From: Sideroxyarcus sp045866275
GTDB lineage: Bacteria; Pseudomonadota; Gammaproteobacteria; Burkholderiales; Gallionellaceae
Assembly (NCBI GenBank): GCA_045866275.1
Contig: BAAFRX010000027.1
Span: forward strand, 1 to 19,042
Length of the DNA: 19,042 bases
Direction: 5' to 3'
Position numbers and translations under genes: made by a program. Shown here piece by piece: positions 9,706-18,400 of the stretch. Numbering within the stretch: position 1 is the first letter of the stretch; every line of letters starts with the position of its first letter. Under the pieces are notes generated by a model, which did not search any database, was not told where the DNA came from, and saw nothing but the letters and a program-made list of their open reading frames with translations.

Positions 9706-11085
9706 GTGGAACAACAAATCTACCTCTTCGTTTCTTTTTTTGTGGGACTGCTTGTTGGCGCGGGCACCATGTCGCGTGTATTAAGCGCCCGTATTTCATC
9801 TGCCGAGGTGCAGGCAAAGAGCGAAAGCCAGATTGAGTTGGCTCGCCTCAACGAGAGACTGATCGCGGTGCAAGAAACCAGCAAGCGTCTCGAAATGGAG
9901 AAAGAAAATCTCGCCGCCGTGCGCGATCAACTCATCCAGGAGCGGCAAGGATTGAACAGCAGAGTTTCCGAACAGAACGCGATGCTGGAGGCCGAGCGTG
10001 TTCAAAATGCTGAGAAGTTGCAGTTGCTGAATCATGCCAGGGAAGAAATGAGCAATCAGTTCAAGGTGCTCGCCAACGAAATACTGGAAGAAAAATCAAA
10101 ACGCTTTACCGAACAGAACCAGACCAACCTCAATCAATTGCTTGATCCGCTCAAGTTGAAGCTCACCGAGTTTCAGGGAAAAGTGGAAGAGGTCTATGTC
10201 ACCGAGGGCAAAGACCGCTCCGCATTGGCCGAACAGGTCAAGCAACTGATGGCACTCAACAACCAGCTCTCCAAGGATGCGCACAATCTCACCAGCGCGC
10301 TCAAGGGACAGGCCAAGGCACAGGGCAATTGGGGCGAGCTGATTCTGGAACGGGTGCTGGAAGCTTCCGGTTTGCGCAAAGGCCATGAGTATGACGTGCA
10401 GGAAAGCCATACCCGCGAAGATGGTTCACGTGCGCAACCGGATGTGGTCGTGCATCTGCCCGAAGACAGACATCTGATCGTCGATGCCAAAGTGTCGCTG
10501 ACTGCTTACGAAGAACACGCCAATGCCGAAACCGATCACCAGCGCGATGCGGCATTGAAACGTCATCTGGATTCGGTGCGCGCCCACATCAAGGAGCTTG
10601 CCGATAAAAATTACCAGCAACTATACGGCTTGCAGTCGCTGGATTTTGTGCTGATGTTTATCCCGGTCGAACCCGCGTTCATGCTGGCCATCGCATATGA
10701 CAGCGAGCTATGGCAAGACGCGTGGAAGAAAAACGTCCTGCTGGTCAGCCCCAGCACCTTGCTGTTCGTGGTGCGTACCGTGGCGCACTTGTGGCGGCAG
10801 GAACAGCAGAATAAAAACGCGCAAGAGATAGCCAGCCGTGGTGCGGCGCTCTACGATAAATTGGCGGGATTCGTTGATGATTTGAATAATCTGGGAGCCA
10901 AGTTGAAGCAGGCACAGTCAGCCTACGATGGTGCATACGGGAAATTTACAGGCGGCACCGGCAACGTCATCCGTCAGGCCGAAATGTTGAAAGAGCTGGG
11001 AGTCAAGCCCACCAAACATTTACCGCAAAACCTGATTGAATCGGCATCGGACAGCGGCAACCCTGTTGGTGCGCAACCTTCCTGA
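9706..11085 (+). CDS. rmuC: DNA recombination protein RmuC homologue
   Basis: RmuC family proteins limit recombination at inverted repeats and are thought to be membrane-anchored nucleases. The 459-residue product has the family layout: one N-terminal transmembrane helix (about residues 5-21, IYLFVSFFVGLLVGAG), a long coiled coil (about 30-110, rich in E, K, Q and L), then the RmuC domain from about 200. The domain shows the nuclease-like core with D260 and K262 in HLIVDAKVSL, preceded by WGELILERVLEASGL. The start is a GTG at 9706; no better ATG exists in frame and the ribosome binding site is weak. The gap of about 150 bp before it holds the typA terminator. No convincing promoter could be placed there; TTGATT at 9607 with TATCCC at 9630 is a weak candidate. 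The gene borders the accessory region. Confidence 0.93.
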   Translation: MEQQIYLFVSFFVGLLVGAGTMSRVLSARISSAEVQAKSESQIELARLNERLIAVQETSKRLEMEKENLAAVRDQLIQERQGLNSRVSEQNAMLEAERVQNAEKLQLLNHAREEMSNQFKVLANEILEEKSKRFTEQNQTNLNQLLDPLKLKLTEFQGKVEEVYVTEGKDRSALAEQVKQLMALNNQLSKDAHNLTSALKGQAKAQGNWGELILERVLEASGLRKGHEYDVQESHTREDGSRAQPDVVVHLPEDRHLIVDAKVSLTAYEEHANAETDHQRDAALKRHLDSVRAHIKELADKNYQQLYGLQSLDFVLMFIPVEPAFMLAIAYDSELWQDAWKKNVLLVSPSTLLFVVRTVAHLWRQEQQNKNAQEIASRGAALYDKLAGFVDDLNNLGAKLKQAQSAYDGAYGKFTGGTGNVIRQAEMLKELGVKPTKHLPQNLIESASDSGNPVGAQPS

Positions 11086-11125
11086 AACAAGCAAATTATT
11101 GCCAGGAATAAGCCATGGCGCTGCA

Positions 11126-11139
11126 TCGAAAATTTTCGA
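11126..11139. repeat. 14-bp perfect palindrome upstream of the DinD-like gene
   Basis: TCGAAAATTTTCGA is its own reverse complement. It lies in the 268-bp gap between rmuC and the BRO/DinD-like gene. It may be an operator for a dimeric regulator. It does not match the LexA box, and no LexA box was found in the gap. No gene is supported elsewhere in this gap. Confidence 0.4.
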
Positions 11140-11353
11140 AGTCACCCTGCGCCGAACTGCTACCGAACCAGCGCGGGTTCCCGGCGGCAGAAAAGTCGCA
11201 CAGCACAGCATATCAAAAGCCGCTGCCTTCACTGATTGCAATAATTCGCAAAGAGGTCACGGCGCGGCCATCAATCGAACCATGTGACCAGCTTCATGGT
11301 GAAGACTACCAACGACACGGTCTGGACGGTCGAATTTCAGAAGGGGTGATGTC

Positions 11354-12186
11354 ATGAGTAACATCAAGCTATTCGAATCGAAGCAAATTCGCTCCATCTG
11401 GAGCGAAGACGACCAAAAATGGTATTTCTCCATCATTGATGTGGTCGCGGCGTTGACTGACAGCCAGAATCCACGGGACTATTGGTATCGCATCAAGCAG
11501 CGCGAAAAAATCAGCGGCTTTGAACTGTCGACAATCTATCGACAGTTCAAACTCGAATCACCGGACGGCAAGATGCGTGAAACGGACTGCTCGCATACCG
11601 AAGGCCTGCTCCGCATCATCCAGTCCATTCCCTCGCCCAAGGCCGAACCCTTCAAGCGCTGGCTGACCAAGGTGGGTTACGAACGGCTGGAGGAAATCGA
11701 AAACCCCGAACTGACCGCCGCACGGATGCGCGAACTATACAAGGCCAAGGGCTACAGCGAAGAGTGGATCGAAAAGCGCGTGCGCGGCATCGCCATCCGC
11801 GACGAGATGACCCACGAATGGAAAAAGCGCGGCGTGAAGGAACAGCGCGAATACTCCATCCTTACCGCTGAAATCAGTCGCGCCACCTTCGGCATGACGC
11901 CTGCCGAATACAAGGCATTCAAAAGTTTGACCCAACCGGCGGACAATCTGCGCGACCACATGAACGACCTGGAATTGATCTTTACCATGCTGGGCGAAGC
12001 CTCCACCACCGAGATCGCGCGAAAGACGCGCAGGGCTATGTCGAAAACCGCGATACAGCCGTGGCAGGTGGATCGGTAGCAGGGCGCGCGCGGCGCGACC
12101 TGGAGAAAAAGTCCGGCAAGCGTATTGCCAGCAAAGAAAACTACAAGCAGCTCCCCGAAGCGGTGGCACGTAAGGGACTGAAGTAA
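11354..12186 (+). pseudogene. BRO-N / DinD-like protein, broken by a one-base frameshift
   Basis: The protein belongs to the BRO-N (phage antirepressor-like) group often annotated as DNA-damage-inducible protein D-like. Its N-terminus IKLFESKQIRSIWSEDDQKWYFSIIDVVAALT is the typical BRO-N fold. The middle has the conserved stretch around KGYSEEWIEKRVRGIAIRDEMTHEWKKRG. As read, the frame ends after 241 residues at 12079. From codon 12022 the neighbouring frame continues with KDAQGYVENRDTA, then GGSVAGRARRDLEKKSGKR, and stops at 12186. This is the expected C-terminus of the family (KDAQG...GG..AG.AR..LE...G). Restoring one base near 12020-12022 gives one 277-residue protein, about the size of E. 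coli DinD (roughly 274). The start has a good AAGGGG-type site. Its exact role is not established. Such genes are frequent cargo in accessory and restriction-modification loci, suggesting horizontal origin. Sequencing error remains an alternative to true decay. Confidence 0.8.
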
Positions 12187-12316
12187 AAATTGCGAATCAT
12201 GAATAACGTAGCGGGAATTAAAGAGATTTGCCAGAGCAGACGAAAGTGACCGACATCCTCGCCATGGTGCAGGTGCCGGTGAACGCGGGATGAAACCGGA
12301 CAATCCGTCAGTTCGT

Positions 12317-12338
12317 CATGCCGGGAAAGACCGGTATG
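12317..12338. repeat. Inverted repeat upstream of nadE
   Basis: CATGCCGG and CCGGTATG form an 8-bp stem with one G-T pair around a 6-nt loop. It lies about 64 bp before the nadE start, in the 215-bp gap after the DinD-like gene. No T run follows, so terminator function is doubtful. The rest of that gap shows nothing recognisable. Confidence 0.35.
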
Positions 12339-12401
12339 CAACAATGAAAAATGTGCAGAGAAGCGCACCAAAATAACTCCAATCAGGATGCTGAGAACAA
12401 T

Positions 12402-14006
12402 ATGAAAATCGCCATCGCCCAATTCAACTGCCTGCTGGGTGACCTCGCGGGCAACGCCGCGAAGATTGCCGACTATGCTCAGCGCGCCAAAGGGCAGGGC
12501 GCTTCCATCCTGCTCACGCCGGAGATGAGTCTGTGCGGTTATCCGCCGGAAGACCTGTTGCTGCGCGACGGGTTTTACCGGGCGTGCGATGCTGCACTGC
12601 ACGAATTGGCACAGCAGACACGTGACATCATCCTGATCGTCGGCCACCCGCACCAGGTGGGCAAGGATCATTTCAACGCCGCCTCCATTCTGCGCGACGG
12701 CAGGATCGCCGCCACCTACCTCAAGCACGAACTGCCTAACCACAGCGTGTTCGATGAAGTGCGCTACTTCAAGAAGGGCAACAAACCCTGCCTGTTCGAG
12801 CTGGAGGGGGTGCAATTCGGCATCAACATCTGTGCCGACATCTGGGAAGAACAGGCCGCGCAGAAAGCGCGCGAGGCGGGCGCACAGGTGTTGCTGGTGC
12901 TGAACGCCTCGCCCTATCATTTCGACAAGCAGGCGACCCGCTACGAAACCATCCGCGACCGTATCGGCGAAACCGGCCTCGCGGTGATCTACGCCAACCT
13001 GGTGGGCGGGCAGGACGAGCTGGTGTTCGATGGCGCGTCCTTTGCGATGGATAACGCGGGCGCATTGACGCACCAGTTCCCCGCCTTCGACGAATGCCTC
13101 GGCCTGGTCGAATTGCAGGAAGGGAGGCTGGTTGCCGGAACACGCGAAGCGGTGGCCCAGGACGAGGCCAGCATCTATCGCGCGCTGTGTCTCGGCGTGC
13201 GCGACTACATCGGCAAGAACCGTTTCCCCGGGGTGCTGCTGGGGCTGTCCGGCGGCATCGATTCCGCGCTGACGCTGGCCGTGGCGGTGGATGCGCTGGG
13301 CGCGGACAAGGTGCGCGCGGTGATGATGCCGTCGCCCTACACGGCGCAGATCAGCATTGACGACTCGCGCGAGATGGTGAAATTGCTCGGCGTGAAATAT
13401 GAAGAACTGGACATCCTGCCGGCCTTCACCGCGTTGCAGGACACGCTGTCGCCAGTGTTCAAAGGATTGCCAACCGATACTACCGAAGAGAATCTGCAGG
13501 CGCGCATCCGCGGTACGTTGCTCATGGCGCTGTCCAACAAGACCGGCGCGCTGGTGCTGACCACCGGCAACAAGTCCGAGATGACCGTGGGCTATGCCAC
13601 GCTGTACGGTGACATGGCGGGCGGTTTCGCGGTGCTCAAGGATGTGAGCAAGACCTGGGTGTATCGGCTGGCTAACTGGCGCAACACGCAGGGACGGGTG
13701 ATTCCAGAACGCATCATCACGCGCCCGCCCAGCGCCGAACTGAAGCCGGACCAGACCGACCAGGACAGCCTGCCGCCGTACGATGTGCTGGACGCGATCA
13801 TGGCCTGCTATGTCGAGAAGAACATGAGCATCGGCCAGATTGTGGCGATGGGCTATGCAGAGCAGGATGTGCGGCGGGTGGTGAAGCTCATCCGCATTGC
13901 CGAATACAAGCGGCGCCAATCACCGGTGGGCATCCGCATCACCGATCGCGGCTTCGGCAAGGATTGGCGCTATCCGATCACGGTGCGCTATCAGGACGAG
14001 TATTGA
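12402..14006 (+). CDS. nadE: Glutamine-dependent NAD+ synthetase
   Basis: This enzyme makes the last step of NAD biosynthesis, amidating nicotinic acid adenine dinucleotide with ammonia released from glutamine. It has 534 residues from the ATG at 12402, which is usual for the two-domain form. The N-terminal nitrilase-type glutaminase has the full catalytic triad: E41 (LTPEMSLCGYPPEDL), K108 (YLKHELPN) and C144 (GINICADIWEE). The C-terminal synthetase domain carries the PP-loop SGGIDS at 283-288, then TTGNKSEMTVGYATLYGDMAG and the C-terminal RRQSPVGIRITDRGFGKDWRYPI. The open frame extends 17 codons upstream to 12351, but MKIAIAQFNC is the canonical family start and has GAGAA closely upstream. 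The right-hand intergenic region contains an EAL relic on the other strand rather than a co-transcribed gene. The gene is intact, in contrast with its neighbours. Confidence 0.97.
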   Translation: MKIAIAQFNCLLGDLAGNAAKIADYAQRAKGQGASILLTPEMSLCGYPPEDLLLRDGFYRACDAALHELAQQTRDIILIVGHPHQVGKDHFNAASILRDGRIAATYLKHELPNHSVFDEVRYFKKGNKPCLFELEGVQFGINICADIWEEQAAQKAREAGAQVLLVLNASPYHFDKQATRYETIRDRIGETGLAVIYANLVGGQDELVFDGASFAMDNAGALTHQFPAFDECLGLVELQEGRLVAGTREAVAQDEASIYRALCLGVRDYIGKNRFPGVLLGLSGGIDSALTLAVAVDALGADKVRAVMMPSPYTAQISIDDSREMVKLLGVKYEELDILPAFTALQDTLSPVFKGLPTDTTEENLQARIRGTLLMALSNKTGALVLTTGNKSEMTVGYATLYGDMAGGFAVLKDVSKTWVYRLANWRNTQGRVIPERIITRPPSAELKPDQTDQDSLPPYDVLDAIMACYVEKNMSIGQIVAMGYAEQDVRRVVKLIRIAEYKRRQSPVGIRITDRGFGKDWRYPITVRYQDEY

Positions 14007-14028
14007 GCCAGCCCGGTATTTGCCCACC

Positions 14029-14160
14029 TCACAACTTCCGCTCAAGCTGGGTAGGAAGCGTCACAGCAACTCTTTCGGTTGATGCGGGCGGTTGTTGCAG
14101 CAGGGTTTCGAATTGATCCAGCGGCAGGGGCAAGCTGAACAATTAGCCTTGTAGTCTTGC
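14029..14160 (-). pseudogene. Relic of an EAL-domain (c-di-GMP phosphodiesterase) C-terminus
   Basis: Read on the minus strand, this stretch encodes RLQG, a stop, then LFSLPLPLDQFETLLQ and about 20 further residues (QPPAST...LERKL), ending at a natural stop at 14029-14031. EAL domains end with the signature QGYLFSxPLPxxxFExLL, so the match is clear. The internal TAA (complement of 14143-14145) replaces the tyrosine codon of QGY. Upstream of QG the resemblance fades within about ten codons. It is thus a decayed 3' end with no gene body. It is not a copy of the EAL end of the large sensor downstream, which reads QGYYFSKPLPAGPFEDFV. It occupies the first half of the 336-bp gap between nadE and the sensor gene. 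Confidence 0.75.
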
Positions 14161-14250
14161 CTGATTCTGAATCAATCGCATACCCGATATTCCTGATTCG
14201 CGTGGCCGGCGCAAAGAGTTTATGCTGATCCTGGCCGGAATTGTTTGTCG

Positions 14251-14266
14251 CATAATGTATATTATG
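14251..14266. promoter_or_regulatory. Inverted repeat, possible operator of the sensor operon
   Basis: CATAAT-GTAT-ATTATG is a 6-bp inverted repeat with a 4-bp centre in an AT-rich stretch, 18 bp before a small upstream reading frame. It also offers -10-like hexamers, but no matching -35 at correct spacing could be placed. It is a candidate operator or promoter region for the sensor gene. Confidence 0.35.
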
Positions 14267-14283
14267 TCAAATATAAGAGAGGA

Positions 14284-14340
14284 ATGGATAGCAGAACTCA
14301 AGTTTTTATTATTCCAGCCGTTATCATCAGTGAGGTTTAA
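14284..14340 (+). CDS. Possible 18-residue leader peptide
   Basis: A short frame reads MDSRTQVFIIPAVIISEV and stops 2 nt before the ATG of the sensor gene. It has a strong ribosome binding site (AGAGAGGA directly upstream, though very close to the ATG). The sensor's own ribosome binding site (GAGG at 14332-14335) lies inside its last codons, so translation could be coupled. No family is recognised. It may also be chance, given its length. Confidence 0.3.
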   Translation: MDSRTQVFIIPAVIISEV

Positions 14341-14342
14341 TT

Positions 14343-15488
14343 ATGTATGCGGCTTTATCGCACCTAACTACGGAAATTAAATTGACCCACCTATCGCAAC
14401 CTGCACGCCGTGTCGTGCTGGTGTTCTGCGGGATCGCTGCGCTCGTGCAGCCATTAACATCAGCGTATCCCGCCGAACCGGCTGCGAGTCGGCACACCCT
14501 GCGTGTGGCGCTGGATGACAATTACCCCCCTTACATCATGCGCGAAGCGGACGGTTCCCCGGAAGGTTATCTGGTGGATGCCTGGCAACTTTGGGAAAAA
14601 AAGACGGGAGTGCATGTCGAGCTCATCGTCAGCGACTGGGAAACGGCACAAAAAAACATGGCAGAGGGTCGTGCGGACGTCATCGATACCATTTTCCGCA
14701 CGCCACAACGTGAACAGACACTCGATTTCGGACCGGCCTATGCCTCACTCCCCGTAGCCATTTTTACGCATGCCAATCTCACCGGCATTGAGGATATCGA
14801 TGCGGCACGCGATTTTCTGGTGGGCGTCAAAGCCGGCGATGCCTGTGTGGATCGACTCCGTGCCGAGAAGATTCTCCATCTGCAAACCTTTCCAAGCTAC
14901 GAGACGATTATTCGGGCAGCGATTGCGCGGCAGATCAATCTGTTCTGCATGGATGAGCCGCCCGCCAATTACCTGATCATGCGCGATCGCATGGATCACA
15001 AATTTCGCAAGGCCTTCACGCTTTACACCGGCGAGTTCCATCGTGCCGTGCACAAGGGAGATGTCGCAACACAAGATCTGGTGGAGCGCGGCTTTGCCCT
15101 GTTCACCGGGACTGAACGGCAGGCATTGGAAGATAAATGGATGGGGCAAAGCCTGCACAATCCACTGCATCGCAATCTGCTGTATGGCCTGACTATCGCC
15201 GCCATCGCCATCTTTTTTTTTGCTGGGAATCACGCTATTGATGCGCCAACTGGTCCGGCAACGCACCGCTGCGCTAAAGGCGACACGCGACCAGTTGCAA
15301 GTCACGCTGGACGCCCTGCCCGACCTGTTTTTCGAGATGGATTTGTACGGCCGATTCCTGGCTTACCATTCGCCGCGCACGGATTTATTGGCAACGCCGG
15401 CCAGCGTGTTTCTGGGCAAAAGACTGGCCGAAGTCATGCCGCCGGACGTTGCCGAAACCGGTATGTCCGCCCTGCACGAAGCCAATGA
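14343..15488 (+). CDS. Periplasmic solute-binding sensor domain (5' part of a frame-split c-di-GMP sensor)
   Basis: As read, this gene gives a 381-residue protein. Residues 1 to about 44 are a signal peptide (ARRVVLVFCGIAALVQPLTSAYPA). Residues 50 to about 270 form a bacterial extracellular solute-binding domain, family 3 (SBP_bac_3): LRVALDDNYPPYIMREADGS, then GYLVDAW, WETAQKNMAEGRADVI, and LDFGPAY. A transmembrane helix begins at about 280 (LLYGLTIAAIAIFF). At residue 291 the frame enters nine T residues (15213-15221), after which it reads about 90 residues of unrelated basic sequence and stops at 15488. In the +1 frame the helix continues as LLGITLLMRQLVRQ and leads into the downstream PAS-GAF-GGDEF-EAL protein. 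One T less would join both into a single protein of 1421 residues with a standard sensor architecture. The out-of-frame tail is therefore probably not biological, unless truncation is regulated. GAGG at 14332 supports the ATG at 14343. Confidence 0.85.
   Translation: MYAALSHLTTEIKLTHLSQPARRVVLVFCGIAALVQPLTSAYPAEPAASRHTLRVALDDNYPPYIMREADGSPEGYLVDAWQLWEKKTGVHVELIVSDWETAQKNMAEGRADVIDTIFRTPQREQTLDFGPAYASLPVAIFTHANLTGIEDIDAARDFLVGVKAGDACVDRLRAEKILHLQTFPSYETIIRAAIARQINLFCMDEPPANYLIMRDRMDHKFRKAFTLYTGEFHRAVHKGDVATQDLVERGFALFTGTERQALEDKWMGQSLHNPLHRNLLYGLTIAAIAIFFFAGNHAIDAPTGPATHRCAKGDTRPVASHAGRPARPVFRDGFVRPIPGLPFAAHGFIGNAGQRVSGQKTGRSHAAGRCRNRYVRPARSQ
15213..15221 (+). other. T9 homopolymer at the frame junction of the sensor gene
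   Basis: Nine consecutive T residues lie in the transmembrane segment. The upstream frame is open to this point with family-like sequence, and the downstream frame is open from this point with family-like sequence. Changing the tract to eight T restores one continuous frame. Runs of this length are known sites for replication slippage (phase variation), transcriptional slippage and sequencing error. Confidence 0.85.
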
Positions 15489-18400
15489 CGCCGGTTATTC
15501 CCACGGCAAGCAATACGCGCTGGAGCTGGCCGACGGCAAACACTGGTTCGAGCTTTCCGTCTCGCGCAAACCCTTCCAGACGGGAGAAGTCCCGCGCTTC
15601 ATCGTCCTGTCGCACGACATCACAGCCCGCAAGCTGGCCGAACTGAACCTGCAAAGGCTGTCCAAACTGTATGCCGCCTTGAGCCAGTGCAACCAGGCCA
15701 TCGTGCGCTGCGCGGACGAGAAAGAACTGTTCCCGGTCATCTGCCGCGATGCCGTCAATTTTGGCGGAATGACGATGGCATGGATCGGCCTGCTGGACCC
15801 GGTCAGCAAAAAAGTGCAGCCGGTCGCCGCCTTCGGCGCCGGGATCGAATATCTGGAAGGCATCGAGCTTTCGAGCGACGACAGCGTACCCGGCGGGCGC
15901 GGCCCCACCGGCACGTCCCTGCGCGAGGATCGCCCGTTCTGGTGCCAGGACTTCCAGCACGACCCCGTCACCGCGGCGTGGCACGAGCGCGGCGCCCGTT
16001 ACGGCTGGGCCGCATCCGCCTCGCTCCCCTTGCATCGCAAAGGGGAAGTTGCCGGCGCGCTGACGCTGTATGCGGATCAGTGCAATGCGTTCGACGAAGC
16101 CGCGCGCAACCTGCTGCTCGAAATGGCGATGGACATCAGTTATGCGCTGGACCGTTTTGCGGATGAGGCGGAACGAGCACAGATCAAGCGCGACCTGGCC
16201 GAGAGCGAAGAACGTTACCGCAAGGCGTTCAAGACCAGCAGCGATGCCATCAACATCAACCGCCTGCGCGACGGGCTGTATATCGACGTGAACCACGGCT
16301 TCGAGCAACTGACCGGCTGGCAATACGATGAAGTGGTGGGCAAGACTTCGGCGGAGATCAATATCTGGCACGCCGGGCAAGACCGCCAGAAACTGGTCGA
16401 AATTCTGCAGAAGGAAGGACATTGCGCCAACCTCGAAGCGCAATTCAACAAAAAGAATGGCGAGGTGCTGCACGGCCTGATGTCTGCCACGGTGATCAAT
16501 TTGCAGGGCGAACCCTGCATTCTTTCGATCACGCGCGACATGACCGAAAAACGCCTGGCAGAGCTGGCGTTGCGCGAGGGCGAGGAGCGATACCGTGCCG
16601 CTTTTGACCAGGCTGCGGTGGGCATTGCGCGCGTGGCGCCGGACGGGAAATGGCTGGAGGTGAATCAAAAGATCGCCGACATCGTCGGCTATAGCCGGGA
16701 AGAATTGCTGCAACAGACTTTTCAGGACATCACCCACCCGGACGACCTGGACCTCGATCTGGCTTACGTGCGGCAGATGCTGGCCGGCAGCCTCCAAAAC
16801 TACAGCATGGAAAAACGTTACCTGCGCAAATCGGGCGAGGTGGTCTGGGTCAACCTGACCGTGTCGCTGGTGCGCGACAGCGATGGAACGCCCAAATATT
16901 TCGTTTCGGTGGTCGAGGATATTTCGGCCAAAAAACAAACGGAAACCTTGCTGCGCAAACTCTCGCTGGCGGTGGAGCAAAGCCCGAACCCCATCGTCAT
17001 CACCGACCTTGAGGCCAACATCGAATACGTGAACCGGATGTTCACCGAAGTGACCGGCTATGCGCCGGAGGAAGTCATCGGCCAGAATCCGCGCGTCCTG
17101 CATTCCGGGAAAACGCCGAAAGCGACCTACGACGACATGTGGGCACACCTGACGGCAGGCCGGGCATGGCGCGGCGAACTGATCAACAAGCGCAAGGACG
17201 GCACCGAGTACATCGAAGCGGCCATGATCGCGCCGGTGCACCAGGCCGACGGCAAGGTCCTCAACTATCTGGCGATCAAGGAAAACATCACCGAGAAGAA
17301 AGCGGCCGAAGCCCGCATTCAGCAGCTGGCGCACTTCGATCAGCTGACCGGCCTGCCCAACCGCGGCCAGCTGAACGAGCGCTTCAGCTACGCGTTCAGT
17401 CTGGCGCAGCGCAGCGGCGAATCGATGGCCGTCATGTTCCTCGATCTCGACCATTTCAAGAACATCAACGATACGCTGGGGCACAGCATCGGCGACCTGT
17501 TCCTGGTGGAAATTGCAAAACGCCTCAAATCCTGCGTGCGCGAGGAAGACACCGTATCGCGCCTGGGCGGGGACGAATTCATCCTGGTTTTCCCGGGCAC
17601 GGATGCGGACGGCGCGGCCATCGTGGCCAACAAACTGATCGAGGCCATCTCCCAACCCTGCGTGATCGACAATCACGAACTGAACGGCACTCCATCGATC
17701 GGCATTGCGCTCTACCCCAGCGATGGCGAATCGTTCGAGGAATTGCTGAAGAAGGCGGACACCGCGATGTACCGGGTCAAGCACGGCAGCCGCAACGATT
17801 TTTGTTTCTTCACCACCGAGATGCAGGCCCATTCGGAGCGCAACCTGCAACTGGTGAGCGCCTTGCACCACGCGCTGGCGCGCAACGAATTGCAGGTGTA
17901 CTACCAACCCCAGGTGGCGATGAGCGACGGCCATATCCTCGGGGCGGAGGCCTTGCTGCGCTGGCAACATCCCGAGCTGGGCCAGATCTCGCCCGCCGAA
18001 TTCATTCCCATCGCCGAAGACAGCGGGCAGATCATCGCCATCGGCGAATGGGTGTTGCGCACCGCGGTGCAGCAGGCAAAGACCTGGCAGGAGCGCGGCC
18101 TGCCGCCGCTGGTGATCGCGGTGAACCTGTCCGCCATCCAGTTCCGCCACCCCGGTCTGCCGGAACAAGTGACCGATATTCTGGATGCGGCACAATTGCC
18201 GCACGAATATCTGGAACTGGAACTGACCGAAGCGGTGGCCATGGATGACCCGCAGGGCGCGGTCGAAATGATGGACCAACTGTATGCACGCGGCATCCGC
18301 ATGTCGATCGACGATTTCGGCACCGGCTATTCCTCGTTGAGCTACCTCAAGCGGTTCAAGGTGTACAAGCTGAAGATCGACCAGTCCTTCGTGCGCGACA

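Noticed and set aside
11115..11357. 80-codon frame overlapping the start of the DinD-like gene
   Set aside because: No recognisable domain and composition typical of non-coding DNA; it runs 4 bp past the DinD-like start, and the ribosome binding site there serves the DinD-like gene.
12251..12298. Short frame reading VTDILAMVQVPVNAG before nadE
   Set aside because: Protein-like wording but only 15 codons, with no family recognised; could be a gene relic but cannot be supported.
12141..13919. 592-codon open frame antisense to nadE
   Set aside because: nadE on the plus strand is complete with its catalytic triad and PP-loop; the antisense frame is a shadow.
15385..18279. 964-codon open frame antisense to the PAS-GGDEF-EAL gene
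   Set aside because: Long antisense frames are expected opposite GC-rich codon usage. The plus strand has complete catalytic motifs; the antisense product shows no domain.
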